A stretch of 64,000 bases of DNA from JAJISK01 sp046759185. Lineage in GTDB: Archaea > Thermoplasmatota > Thermoplasmata > RBG-16-68-12 > JAJISG01. This document shows, piece after piece, positions 57,650 through 64,000 of this stretch (the first letter of the stretch is position 1; the number at the start of each line of letters is the position of its first letter). Made by a program: the position numbers and the translations under genes. The notes under the pieces were generated by a model. The model made no database searches and was not told the origin of the DNA. It saw nothing but the letters and a program-made list of their open reading frames with translations. The stretch covers positions 124,001 to 188,000 of the forward strand of contig JBHIBO010000001.1 of NCBI GenBank assembly GCA_046759185.1, read 5' to 3'.

Positions 57650-60600
57650 TCAGAATCGGCTCACGAGTCGCCACTTGTTGGGGGCCGGCGAGTACACCTC
57701 GCCCTCCTGGCTCCACCGCTTGAGCCAGGCCTCCACGCGGTTGGGGGGCACCCCGCGTTCCTCCGCCCCCTCCATGATGTCCTTGAGGTCCGCCGCGCCG
57801 TCCCGCTCGGCCAGCTCGCCGATGATCTCCCGCAGCGCGATCATCTGGGCCCGCTGGGACTGGCTCAGGCCCGTGGCCACGATGTCGATGTCGAAGCCAC
57901 CCTCGATGCCCGTGACGCGTTCCAGCCAATACTCGACAATGTGGACGGACCGCTCCGCGTCCTCCTCCTCAACCTCGGGGCTCAGACGAGCGCGGGCGCT
58001 GGCCTCGGCGAGCCGGATGAAGGCTTCCAGCTGACGAGGGGTGATGGGAACTGTGCCCGTTTCGCCTTCTCCCTGCTTCCGAATCTCGAGGTACTTATCC
58101 TGGATGATCTGCATGGCTTCGGATGTAAGAACCGGATAGAGGCGCTTGGCATAGGCGACGTACTTCCGTAGAAAGCGAGGCTCGAAGAAGGGGAGGAAGG
58201 CCTCGTCCACCTCTTCAGGGCCGGTCTCAAGTCGATGGGACTCCGCTTGCCGTATCTTCTCCCCTGCCAGGTGACCTCGAAGAATATGTTCCGACATCGC
58301 GCGATCTACCTGGGTTTGCGGTTTATCCATAATGGGGAAGATGGTGTCGAACCGGGAGTTATGACACACGACTCCGCCATCTCCGGCTACGAAATTCTCG
58401 CGACCTGGGGCGGAGAGGTCGTATACGTAGGGGCCGCTTGCCTTGACCGGCTCGACCGATTTCACGCGGGCAAAGGCGAGGTCGCCTTCGATGAGGCGGT
58501 TTAGCCTGTCCACGTCGGCGAGGAGCCTCTCTCCTCTAGGCGAAAGACGATACCGGTACCTCCAAGAGTAGGGCCTACCCTTGCCGCTGATTCTCTCCCG
58601 CTCGACCCAGCCGCGGTTCACCATCCGCTGCATGTAGACCCTGGCGTGTTCACGGTGTGAAGTATCTTCAAACAACACAGAAGCCTCGGACGTCGTCATT
58701 GGGTTTCTCAACAGACGAAGTCGTCTCAGCCTCTTCCTGACCTTGGGCCTTTGGAGGAGATCCCGGTGCATGGAGGGACCGAGCCGGGGATCGGTTGCTG
58801 TCTTTCCGTACCATCCTGAAAAGGGCGCTCCGAGGATTCGTCTCAACAGGGGTACGACGGGGCGGTAGGGTACCATCCGATGCCGACCGCGATTTCTCAA
58901 TCGGTCCTCCCGATAGGGATGTGGACTTAGGAGAAGGTAGGCCGAGCTGGTTGCCTGGTGCCCGTCAGGAAAGGTTGCCGTGTGTTCCTTGGTGCGGAAC
59001 AGACTTCCGACGAGCTGGTTCTGAGCGAGCAGGTAGAGAACGTCTGAGGCGAGTCGCCTGCTCACGGTCACGCCTCGATCGCCGCGGAGCCAGCCTACAA
59101 GAAATTCCCTTTGCATGACCGGGGGCACATTGAAAACAATGGAAGGGACCCGTTTGTTCCAGGCCCCCCGCGGGAGTCGCAGGACCCTTTCAAGGAATAG
59201 ATAGAGGACTTTGTTTGAGATGGTGACCTTCACGGCTCCTTTGTCGGGATGGATCCTGGGTTTGATTCCAAAGAGTTCCTGACAAATGGTCGTAACGTCC
59301 TCCACGTAGTCACGCTCTTTGCGGTTGAATGATAAGGAAATCATGAAACTCTTGGAAGTGGAGATTGTCAGCGAGCCTTCGGCGATGTAGTATCCCAGGA
59401 ATCGCATCAACTTTTCATTGACAGGGATGTAAGCTGGAACGGCCCTTTTGCCGCGAGCAATCACCAGAGTGCATCCCGAGAGGTCCGCATCGACGACAGA
59501 GGCGAACCTAAGGGGGAGGATGCCTCGATTCACCCAGTACTTCCTATCCTCAGGAATCACGGTTTCCAGCTGGGCGAAAACCTCGCTAGGGACGTTGTGA
59601 AGGTACACCGTCCTGGTATCTTCTTCCGGCAGGTTGAGGAGTTCCCGGACGAGGTTAATTCGCCGCGGGGCACCAGAACGATTCGAGGGCAAGGAGCCCG
59701 GAATCACAACGTAGTCCCCTTGCCGGAGCTCCGACGTGGCCTTCGTCTGCACGACACCGTCCTCGAATACGTACACCGAGTGACCACCTGTGAGACGAAT
59801 GGTTCGGCCTGAGTCTAAGGCCACTCTAAGGAGAGGCCGCGAATGTCGATGCCGGAATACGTAGCGCACCGGCGACCACGAGATTCTGAAGGTGTGTGGG
59901 TCGAAGGCAGCGACCTCTAAACTTCCGTTTCTGAGATGGACGGGTTTCCCCTCTTCTCCGTCCGCGTAATAAGGATCCACGAGATTACCGATGGTCTCTG
60001 TTCGGGCGACCCCATCGTGTCGAATCAGTACCGGCTCATCACGGTCTACCGAGAGGAGTGTAGGCGGGAGCTGAATCTGCTCTGAGATGTACTTCCCTGA
60101 GTCAAAGCGTCCGAAGGTCGGATTCGCCGCCGCAAGAATCGACGTTCGGGTCTGGAGCGTGGCTGTAATTCCCGCTTTAGCGATGTGGACTGTTTGTTGT
60201 TCCATTGCGTTGTGTATGCTTGATCGATCCTGATCGCTCATCTTCTCGATTTCGTCAATCGCGACGAGGCCCTTGTCCGCGAGAACCAGGGCTCCGGCCT
60301 CCAGTGTCCATCGTCCTTCGCCGAACTCATCGCGAACCGCCGCGGCGACAAGCCCTGCTGGGCTGCTCGCCTTGCCCGAGGCGTAGATTCCACGGGGCGA
60401 AAGCTTGGTCATGTAGGTGAGCAGCTCGCTCTTAGCGACTCCTGGATCGCCAATTAGCAATATGTGCGTGTCACCTCGGATGCGTCGCCCGTCGGGAAGC
60501 TGCTTTGCGACGCCGCCGAAAAGCTGGAGGGCCAAGGCCTCCTTCTCCACATTCAACCCGTAGATGGAGGGCGCAATCGATCCCACAATCTTACGGATGA

Positions 60601-61477
60601 CATCGCCGCTCGCGGCTTCCTTCTCAATCTGCTCCTTATCTTCCGGCGTGATCTCGATTTCCTCGTACTCGACCTGTTCCAGCTCCAGGCCGACGACATC
60701 CAGGAAAATGTCGAAGAGTGTGGATTTGGCGCGGAACCGGCCACGCTGGGAGCCCCTGAGCACTCCGTTGAAAACAATGCGGTCCCCGGGATTCACTTCG
60801 CCGACGAGGTCTTCTTCCAAGTAGCCAGCAAGCCGCTGGGGCGCCTCCCCCCCTCGGAGTTCCTCGGGCGGTTCCTGAATCTCGATCTTTTGGGTGTCGA
60901 TAAAGCGGGACCCTTCGTCCAAGAGCTTGAATTTCGTGGAACCGGCGCTCCGGGCACACCCGCCTTGGTCTTGGTAGCACTCCAGGGGTTCGTGGTATTC
61001 GAGGCCCTCTTGGGCCTCCTTGATTACCGCCCCGCATCGGAGGCACTGGAAGACCGCCTCGACCAATCGAGGTCGGACCTCCGTCGCCTTCCGCACGAGT
61101 CCCTCCACGGAGACGAGCTTCCCGAGGTGCTTCGCCCGGAGGTCGCGGACTTCGACCCGCAGGTCCCGGGGGACGCCATGCACGCGGAACCGGATTTCCG
61201 CCTCCTCGGTGGGCGGGACGAAGCTGCGGATGGCCTGCTCCACGGAGTACACGGCATTCTGGGGGTGGTCGAGGAGGTAGATCGCCAGATCCGAGTCGAA
61301 CCGGTCGATGGCGCCGTAGTCCACCTCCAGGCTGCGTTCCTCGGGATACGCATCCGCGAGCTTGGTGATCCGCCCGCTGAGGTCGGCCTCGTCGAGGAAC
61401 TCTTCCCAGCGTGCGACCAACTCCTCGGTCGAATAACTCAGCAGGTGACGGTTCCCCCGTCGCGTCGTTGTGACCAT
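57650..61477 (-). CDS. mcm: Replicative helicase MCM interrupted by an intein
   Basis: 1275 residues precursor; about 710 without the intein. The N-terminal domain has zinc ligands at about 145, 148, 167 and 174. The AAA+ core has Walker A GDPGVAKS, Walker B VAIDEIEKM, IHNAMEQQTV and the arginine finger region LLSRFD. A C-terminal winged helix ends the chain. The intein interrupts LPPTLL/SRFD (arginine finger), a known MCM intein site. The TATA-like CTTAAATAG is only about 9 nt before ATG 61477, so transcription may start inside the first codons and the true start could be a later TTG (61420). Confidence 0.95.
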   Translation of the reverse strand: MVTTTRRGNRHLLSYSTEELVARWEEFLDEADLSGRITKLADAYPEERSLEVDYGAIDRFDSDLAIYLLDHPQNAVYSVEQAIRSFVPPTEEAEIRFRVHGVPRDLRVEVRDLRAKHLGKLVSVEGLVRKATEVRPRLVEAVFQCLRCGAVIKEAQEGLEYHEPLECYQDQGGCARSAGSTKFKLLDEGSRFIDTQKIEIQEPPEELRGGEAPQRLAGYLEEDLVGEVNPGDRIVFNGVLRGSQRGRFRAKSTLFDIFLDVVGLELEQVEYEEIEITPEDKEQIEKEAASGDVIRKIVGSIAPSIYGLNVEKEALALQLFGGVAKQLPDGRRIRGDTHILLIGDPGVAKSELLTYMTKLSPRGIYASGKASSPAGLVAAAVRDEFGEGRWTLEAGALVLADKGLVAIDEIEKMSDQDRSSIHNAMEQQTVHIAKAGITATLQTRTSILAAANPTFGRFDSGKYISEQIQLPPTLLSVDRDEPVLIRHDGVARTETIGNLVDPYYADGEEGKPVHLRNGSLEVAAFDPHTFRISWSPVRYVFRHRHSRPLLRVALDSGRTIRLTGGHSVYVFEDGVVQTKATSELRQGDYVVIPGSLPSNRSGAPRRINLVRELLNLPEEDTRTVYLHNVPSEVFAQLETVIPEDRKYWVNRGILPLRFASVVDADLSGCTLVIARGKRAVPAYIPVNEKLMRFLGYYIAEGSLTISTSKSFMISLSFNRKERDYVEDVTTICQELFGIKPRIHPDKGAVKVTISNKVLYLFLERVLRLPRGAWNKRVPSIVFNVPPVMQREFLVGWLRGDRGVTVSRRLASDVLYLLAQNQLVGSLFRTKEHTATFPDGHQATSSAYLLLSPHPYREDRLRNRGRHRMVPYRPVVPLLRRILGAPFSGWYGKTATDPRLGPSMHRDLLQRPKVRKRLRRLRLLRNPMTTSEASVLFEDTSHREHARVYMQRMVNRGWVERERISGKGRPYSWRYRYRLSPRGERLLADVDRLNRLIEGDLAFARVKSVEPVKASGPYVYDLSAPGRENFVAGDGGVVCHNSRFDTIFPIMDKPQTQVDRAMSEHILRGHLAGEKIRQAESHRLETGPEEVDEAFLPFFEPRFLRKYVAYAKRLYPVLTSEAMQIIQDKYLEIRKQGEGETGTVPITPRQLEAFIRLAEASARARLSPEVEEEDAERSVHIVEYWLERVTGIEGGFDIDIVATGLSQSQRAQMIALREIIGELAERDGAADLKDIMEGAEERGVPPNRVEAWLKRWSQEGEVYSPAPNKWRLVSRF
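58358..60052 (-). mobile_element. Intein in MCM, large (565 residues), with a winged-helix-like insertion
   Basis: Residues 476-1040 of the precursor. It starts with Ser (SVDRDEPVLIRHDG), has block B LTGGHSVYV, a LAGLIDADG-like motif (FLGYYIAEGSL) and a second related block (FLVGWLRGDRG), then blocks F and G (YVYDLSAPGRENFVAG and GVVCHN) before Ser+1. Between the endonuclease and the C-terminal splicing blocks lies a 95-residue region (RKRLRRLRLLRNPMTTSEA, HREHARVYMQRMVNRGWVERE, RYRLSPRGERLL) that reads like a DNA-binding winged helix. The whole is in frame, so it is probably functional. Confidence 0.92.
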
Positions 61478-61572
61478 GGGCTATTTAAGAAACGGGCCAT
61501 CGCTTCCGATGGGCCCTTCCACCTCTCGGACCCGATTTCCACTGGAACTACTGGCCTCCTCCGAGCCGGTCG

Positions 61573-61701
61573 TCATGCGCAGAGCGAGTAGCCGCATCCG
61601 CGGCAATGGAAGCATCCTCCTTCCGGGACCAACGCGAGGCCGCAGGTGGGACAGAACCGCCTCACGACGACCGAGATGGTGCCCTCTCGTCGATCGATCA
61701 C
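61573..61701 (-). CDS. Short zinc-ribbon protein resembling the class II RNR tail
   Basis: 42 residues from GTG 61701 (TTG 61710 also possible) to TGA at 61573-61575. It contains FCPTCGLALVPEGGCFHCRGCGYSLC, two CxxC pairs plus a terminal Cys, matching the C-terminal zinc ribbon of adenosylcobalamin-dependent ribonucleotide reductases, but as a free-standing gene. The TATA-like CTTTATAG at 61739-61746 is about 35 nt upstream. It lies between mcm and the divergent wHTH gene. A role in RNR reduction or as a stand-alone adaptor is possible; neither is shown. Confidence 0.7.
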   Translation of the reverse strand: MIDRREGTISVVVRRFCPTCGLALVPEGGCFHCRGCGYSLCA

Positions 61702-61829
61702 CCTCTCCAATCACTCACCGCAACCCCATCTCCAGGGGCTATAAAGGACGGCCGGAGGGGGGTGCCCGAAAGTGACCCGCCGCAACCTTTAATCGTACCA
61801 GGTCTGTTATCAGCGGGGCGGGGGAGCCG

Positions 61830-62420
61830 GTGTTCGATCCGGAGCGCAACCTCAAAGAGCTCATTCTCTCCTACCTCAAGAAAGAGGAGACCTCCATCAG
61901 CGGCCTGGCCCGCCGGCTGGAGGACGACGGCTACAAGCTCCACCGCCTCCTGGTCACGGGCTACCTCCGGGCCCTTTCCGACCTCGGGTACGTCCGGGAG
62001 CGGGAAATCCCCCCCGCCAAGGTCTACGGCCTGGCCAGCGGCCGGGAGCGGAACCTGTACGAGACTCTCGGGGACATCGCCCGAGACATCGAGAGCGACG
62101 AGCGGAAGGCGGTCCGCCTCGTCATCGCGATTCTCCAACGCCTCTTCCGACGCCCCATCTTCCTCCGAGAGGTACGAGACGCCGGCTTTCCCAGCGGGTA
62201 CGACGCCCTCATGGTGGAGCAGGACGAGAGGGGGGAGGCTCGGAAGGAGCTCATGAAGGTGGGGATTCGGATCCCGCTGAGTGAGCCGGCTTATCAGGTG
62301 AAGGCCCGCCGCAGCGAGAAGCAGGAGGAAGCCTTTGTCCGCCTGATCCTCGAGCGGTTTGGCGTGGGGGGACTGGTTCTCGAGACGAAGCAGACGCGGC
62401 TGTCGGAGAAGTCCGGGTAG
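61830..62420 (+). CDS. Predicted winged-helix protein
   Basis: 196 residues with GTG start. The N-terminal part (about 5-60; LILSYLKKEETSISGLARRLEDDGYKLHRLLVTGYLRALSDLGYVRERE) is a typical wHTH/Lrp-MarR-like DNA-binding unit. The central part is helical and basic. The remainder has no recognised family. It is probably a regulator. A TATA-like CTTTAATCG is at 61788-61796, followed by a leader of about 15-20 nt. It is convergent with the SRP RNA gene. Confidence 0.7.
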   Translation: MFDPERNLKELILSYLKKEETSISGLARRLEDDGYKLHRLLVTGYLRALSDLGYVREREIPPAKVYGLASGRERNLYETLGDIARDIESDERKAVRLVIAILQRLFRRPIFLREVRDAGFPSGYDALMVEQDERGEARKELMKVGIRIPLSEPAYQVKARRSEKQEEAFVRLILERFGVGGLVLETKQTRLSEKSG

Positions 62421-62461
62421 TCCGATCCGCGTTACCCTCGCCCAGGGACCGGGAAGGGTAA

Positions 62462-62760
62462 AGGTTCGGGCACGTCGGGAGAGAAGCCGATGCCGTAGGG
62501 GAAGCTAGGCCGCTGGGCTCGACGCTCCGCCGGGATCTCCAGGGCCCCGGGGGCCTTCTCCATCCCGCGCCCCCGCGAGCACCGGCAGCCCGCGGTAAGG
62601 CTGCTCACTTCCGTGCCTGACCCGGTTCCCACGGCTAAGGTCGGGTCCCAGGCCCTCCGGCCCGTTTCCTGACCAGCCCCGGTCCCGCGGGACAGGATCT
62701 CAGCGTCGGCCCTCCGGACTGGAAACCGGCAGGCTACGCCTCGCCCAGCTGTCGGCCCCG
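62462..62760 (-). ncRNA. ffs: Signal recognition particle RNA (7S)
   Basis: On the minus strand the region holds the conserved SRP helix 8 core CAGGCACGGAAGTGAGCAGCC (about 62599-62620, GGAA loop and AGCAGCC). It is flanked by long GC-rich arms, and GCCGACGC pairs with GCATCGGC to form the outer part of helix 5. The Alu-like 5' region CGGGGCCGACAGC starts near 62757-62760. A TATA box on the minus strand (CCTTATACAC, 62777-62786) is 24-25 nt upstream of that start. The 3' end is approximate; it may extend to about 62440. Length about 300 nt is normal. Confidence 0.85.
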
Positions 62761-62776
62761 CATGTCGACGATTTCG

Positions 62777-62786
62777 GTGTATAAGG
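62777..62786 (-). promoter_or_regulatory. TATA box of the SRP RNA gene
   Basis: CCTTATACAC on the minus strand, 25 nt before the predicted 5' end of the SRP RNA, as expected for a Pol promoter of a stable RNA. Confidence 0.55.
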
Positions 62787-62861
62787 GGACGCCGAGCCCC
62801 CCGCCCAAGCCTAGCAGATGAGGATGCCGGGTCTGGGATAATTAAGTTTGTGGCGCCGGTC

Positions 62862-63215
62862 TCAGCGCTGCATCAGCTTGATGATGGCCTCGGCGGGTTC
62901 CCCGTCGGCCTCGATGAGGGCCTGACGGGCCTCCTCCGGGGTGACACCGGCCCGATCGGCCACGAGCTGGATGTCCTCGTCGGGAATGGCGGGGCCACCG
63001 CCCGGGACCGCTTCTTCCGCCTTCCCCGTGATCATGAACATGTGCTGGCCCTGGGCGTCCATCTCGGCGACCCCGGGGCTGCGGATGACGAGCTCCCGGT
63101 CGGCGGTTCGGATGATCACCTCCTCCACCCCCTCCCACTCCGTGTAGCCGAGCTGCCGCATCATCTTCTTGGCCTGTCGGGGATCGACGCGTCCGCCAGG
63201 GAGTCCGGGAATCAT
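62862..63215 (-). CDS. Nascent polypeptide-associated complex (archaeal NAC alpha)
   Basis: 117 residues from ATG 63215. It starts MIPGLPGGRVDPRQAKKMMRQLG, then the NAC beta-barrel (EEVIIRTADRELVIRSPGVAEMDAQGQHMFMITG), a glycine-rich linker and a C-terminal UBA domain (EDIQLVADRAGVTPEEARQALIEADGEPAEAIIKLM). It is a homodimeric ribosome-bound chaperone of nascent chains. The TATA-like CTTATAGG at 63243-63250 gives a leaderless start at 63215 and rejects the longer frame. It lies next to the SRP RNA, another targeting factor. Confidence 0.94.
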   Translation of the reverse strand: MIPGLPGGRVDPRQAKKMMRQLGYTEWEGVEEVIIRTADRELVIRSPGVAEMDAQGQHMFMITGKAEEAVPGGGPAIPDEDIQLVADRAGVTPEEARQALIEADGEPAEAIIKLMQR

Positions 63216-63280
63216 GAGGATCGGTGGCCAAATCACGCGCCGCCTATAAGAGTGTAGAAGCTGGCGCCTGGCTGGCTGAG

Positions 63281-63290
63281 CGTTAAATAG
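63281..63290 (+). promoter_or_regulatory. TATA box of the ABCE1 gene
   Basis: CGTTAAATAG, centred about 27 nt before the GTG at 63313, a leaderless arrangement. It is divergent from the NAC promoter (63243-63250). Confidence 0.6.
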
Positions 63291-63312
63291 ACTGGGCAGC
63301 CATGAAACGTCC

Positions 63313-64000
63313 GTGAAGGTCGCCGTGGTCTTCGACGACAAATGCCACCCCGATCGGTGCAACCTGGAGTGCATGGCCTACTGTCCGCCCATGCGGACCG
63401 GGACGGAGGTTATCTGGCTCAGCGAGGAGACCGGGCGGGCCGTCATCTCGGAGGAAACCTGCATCGTCTGTGCCATCTGCGTTAAGAAGTGTCCGTTTGA
63501 CGCCATCCGGATTCACAACCTCCCTGATGAGCTGGGGGAGGATATCGTGCATCGTTATGGACAGAACCAGTTCCGCCTCTTCCGGCTCCCTGTCCCCAAG
63601 GAAGGCCATGTGATCGGTCTTCTCGGACCCAACGGCATCGGCAAGACGACGGTCATCAACATCCTCGCCGGCCAGCTCGTTCCCAATCTGGGTCTGTACC
63701 AGGAGGAGGCAGATTGGGACCGGGCCCTCGAGTCCTACGCCGGGACGGAGATGTACAACTACCTGCAGCCCCTAGCCGACGGAAGCCGACGGACCGCTCT
63801 AAAGCCACAGTACGTGGACCGCCTGCCCGCCGTCCAGAAGGGGGAAGTTGGCCCCCTGTTGGAGGGGGTTGACGAGCGGGGGGAGCTGGACGGCGTCGTG
63901 CGGGATCTGGAGCTTGAAGGCTTTCTCGCCAGTCCCCTCCGGACTCTCTCCGGAGGCGAGCTCCAGCGGACGGCCATCGCTGCCACGCTACTGAAGGACG
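63313..64000 (+). CDS. ABCE1/Rli1 ribosome recycling ATPase (3' end outside window)
   Basis: The first 229 residues of about 600 are visible, from GTG 63313. Two 4Fe-4S clusters are encoded by CHPDRCNLECMAYCPP and CIVCAICVKKCP. The first nucleotide-binding domain has Walker A GLLGPNGIGKTTV and signature LSGGELQR. ABCE1 splits ribosomes after termination. The second NBD lies beyond the window. Sequence and order match the archaeal family closely. Confidence 0.97.
   Translation, partial: MKVAVVFDDKCHPDRCNLECMAYCPPMRTGTEVIWLSEETGRAVISEETCIVCAICVKKCPFDAIRIHNLPDELGEDIVHRYGQNQFRLFRLPVPKEGHVIGLLGPNGIGKTTVINILAGQLVPNLGLYQEEADWDRALESYAGTEMYNYLQPLADGSRRTALKPQYVDRLPAVQKGEVGPLLEGVDERGELDGVVRDLELEGFLASPLRTLSGGELQRTAIAATLLKD

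Noticed and set aside
1..64000. CRISPR arrays, insertion sequences, attachment sites, prophage genes
   Set aside because: No regularly spaced repeats, transposase, integrase or phage structural genes were found; the only mobile elements seen are the two inteins.

Overview
The window is a gene-dense, high-GC stretch of an archaeal chromosome. Archaeal markers occur throughout: TFB beside Gar1, Orc1/Cdc6, MCM, the PolD small subunit, topoisomerase VI, RadB, NMD3, archaeal NAC, ABCE1, ribosomal protein L10e, diphthamide synthase, archaeal type II GAPDH and CofC of F420 synthesis. Isopentenyl phosphate kinase, type 2 IPP isomerase, topo VI, TATA boxes of the TTTAAATA type about 25 nt before many starts, and frequent GTG/TTG leaderless starts fit a euryarchaeal lineage. 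My best guess is a non-Thermoplasmatales member of Thermoplasmatota, but this is inference. I see no insertion sequence, transposase, CRISPR array or prophage.

Layout. 1-2.4 kb: membrane-tethered winged-helix regulator (cut by the window edge) and a TlpA-like thioredoxin/CcdA pair. 2.4-12 kb: complete oligopeptide ABC importer (B, C, D, F, a small membrane protein, and a divergent PKD-containing binding protein) plus a surface protein. 12-28 kb: housekeeping genes (TrmJ, GAPDH, a PPAT/NTPase fusion, Gar1-TFB, CofC, aminotransferase-amidohydrolase pair, fused tRNA-splicing endonuclease, a COG1395 regulator, a GAF/PAS protein with a histone-like tail, a CPBP protease, UPF0201, PolD DP1, a phosphoesterase). 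28-34 kb: a 1272-residue pilin-anchored FG-GAP surface protein, an archaeal-type signal peptidase and Cdc6. 34-45 kb: intein-containing NadE, ValRS, an Ig-like/TM/HhH protein, DRG GTPase, carbamate kinase and topo VI B-A. 45-56 kb: PRC-barrel protein, two small proteins, a methyltransferase, tRNA-Arg(GCG), adenylate kinase, a mevalonate-pathway decarboxylase, archease, QueC, Dph2, L10e, then IPK-IDI2-prenyl synthase. 56-64 kb: RadB, NMD3-DUF424, intein-containing MCM, an unlisted zinc-ribbon gene, a winged-helix protein, SRP RNA, NAC and ABCE1 (cut by the window edge).

The genes form several coherent groups. Replication and repair are covered by Cdc6, MCM, DP1, topo VI and RadB. tRNA maturation is covered by EndA, archease, TrmJ and QueC. 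Isoprenoid lipids run from a mevalonate-family decarboxylase through IPK and IDI2 to a prenyl synthase. Protein targeting and biogenesis is covered by SRP RNA, NAC, signal peptidase, NMD3 and ABCE1. Peptide uptake with amino-acid conversion suggests a heterotroph.

Points most worth following up are a six-CxxC (DnaJ-like) insertion inside the OppD ATPase, a probable CTG start for that gene, two inteins (the MCM one carrying a winged-helix-like insert), two proteins that combine an extracellular Ig-like domain with a cytoplasmic DNA-binding-type domain, a GAF/PAS protein with a lysine-rich tail, and several palindromes positioned like operators.
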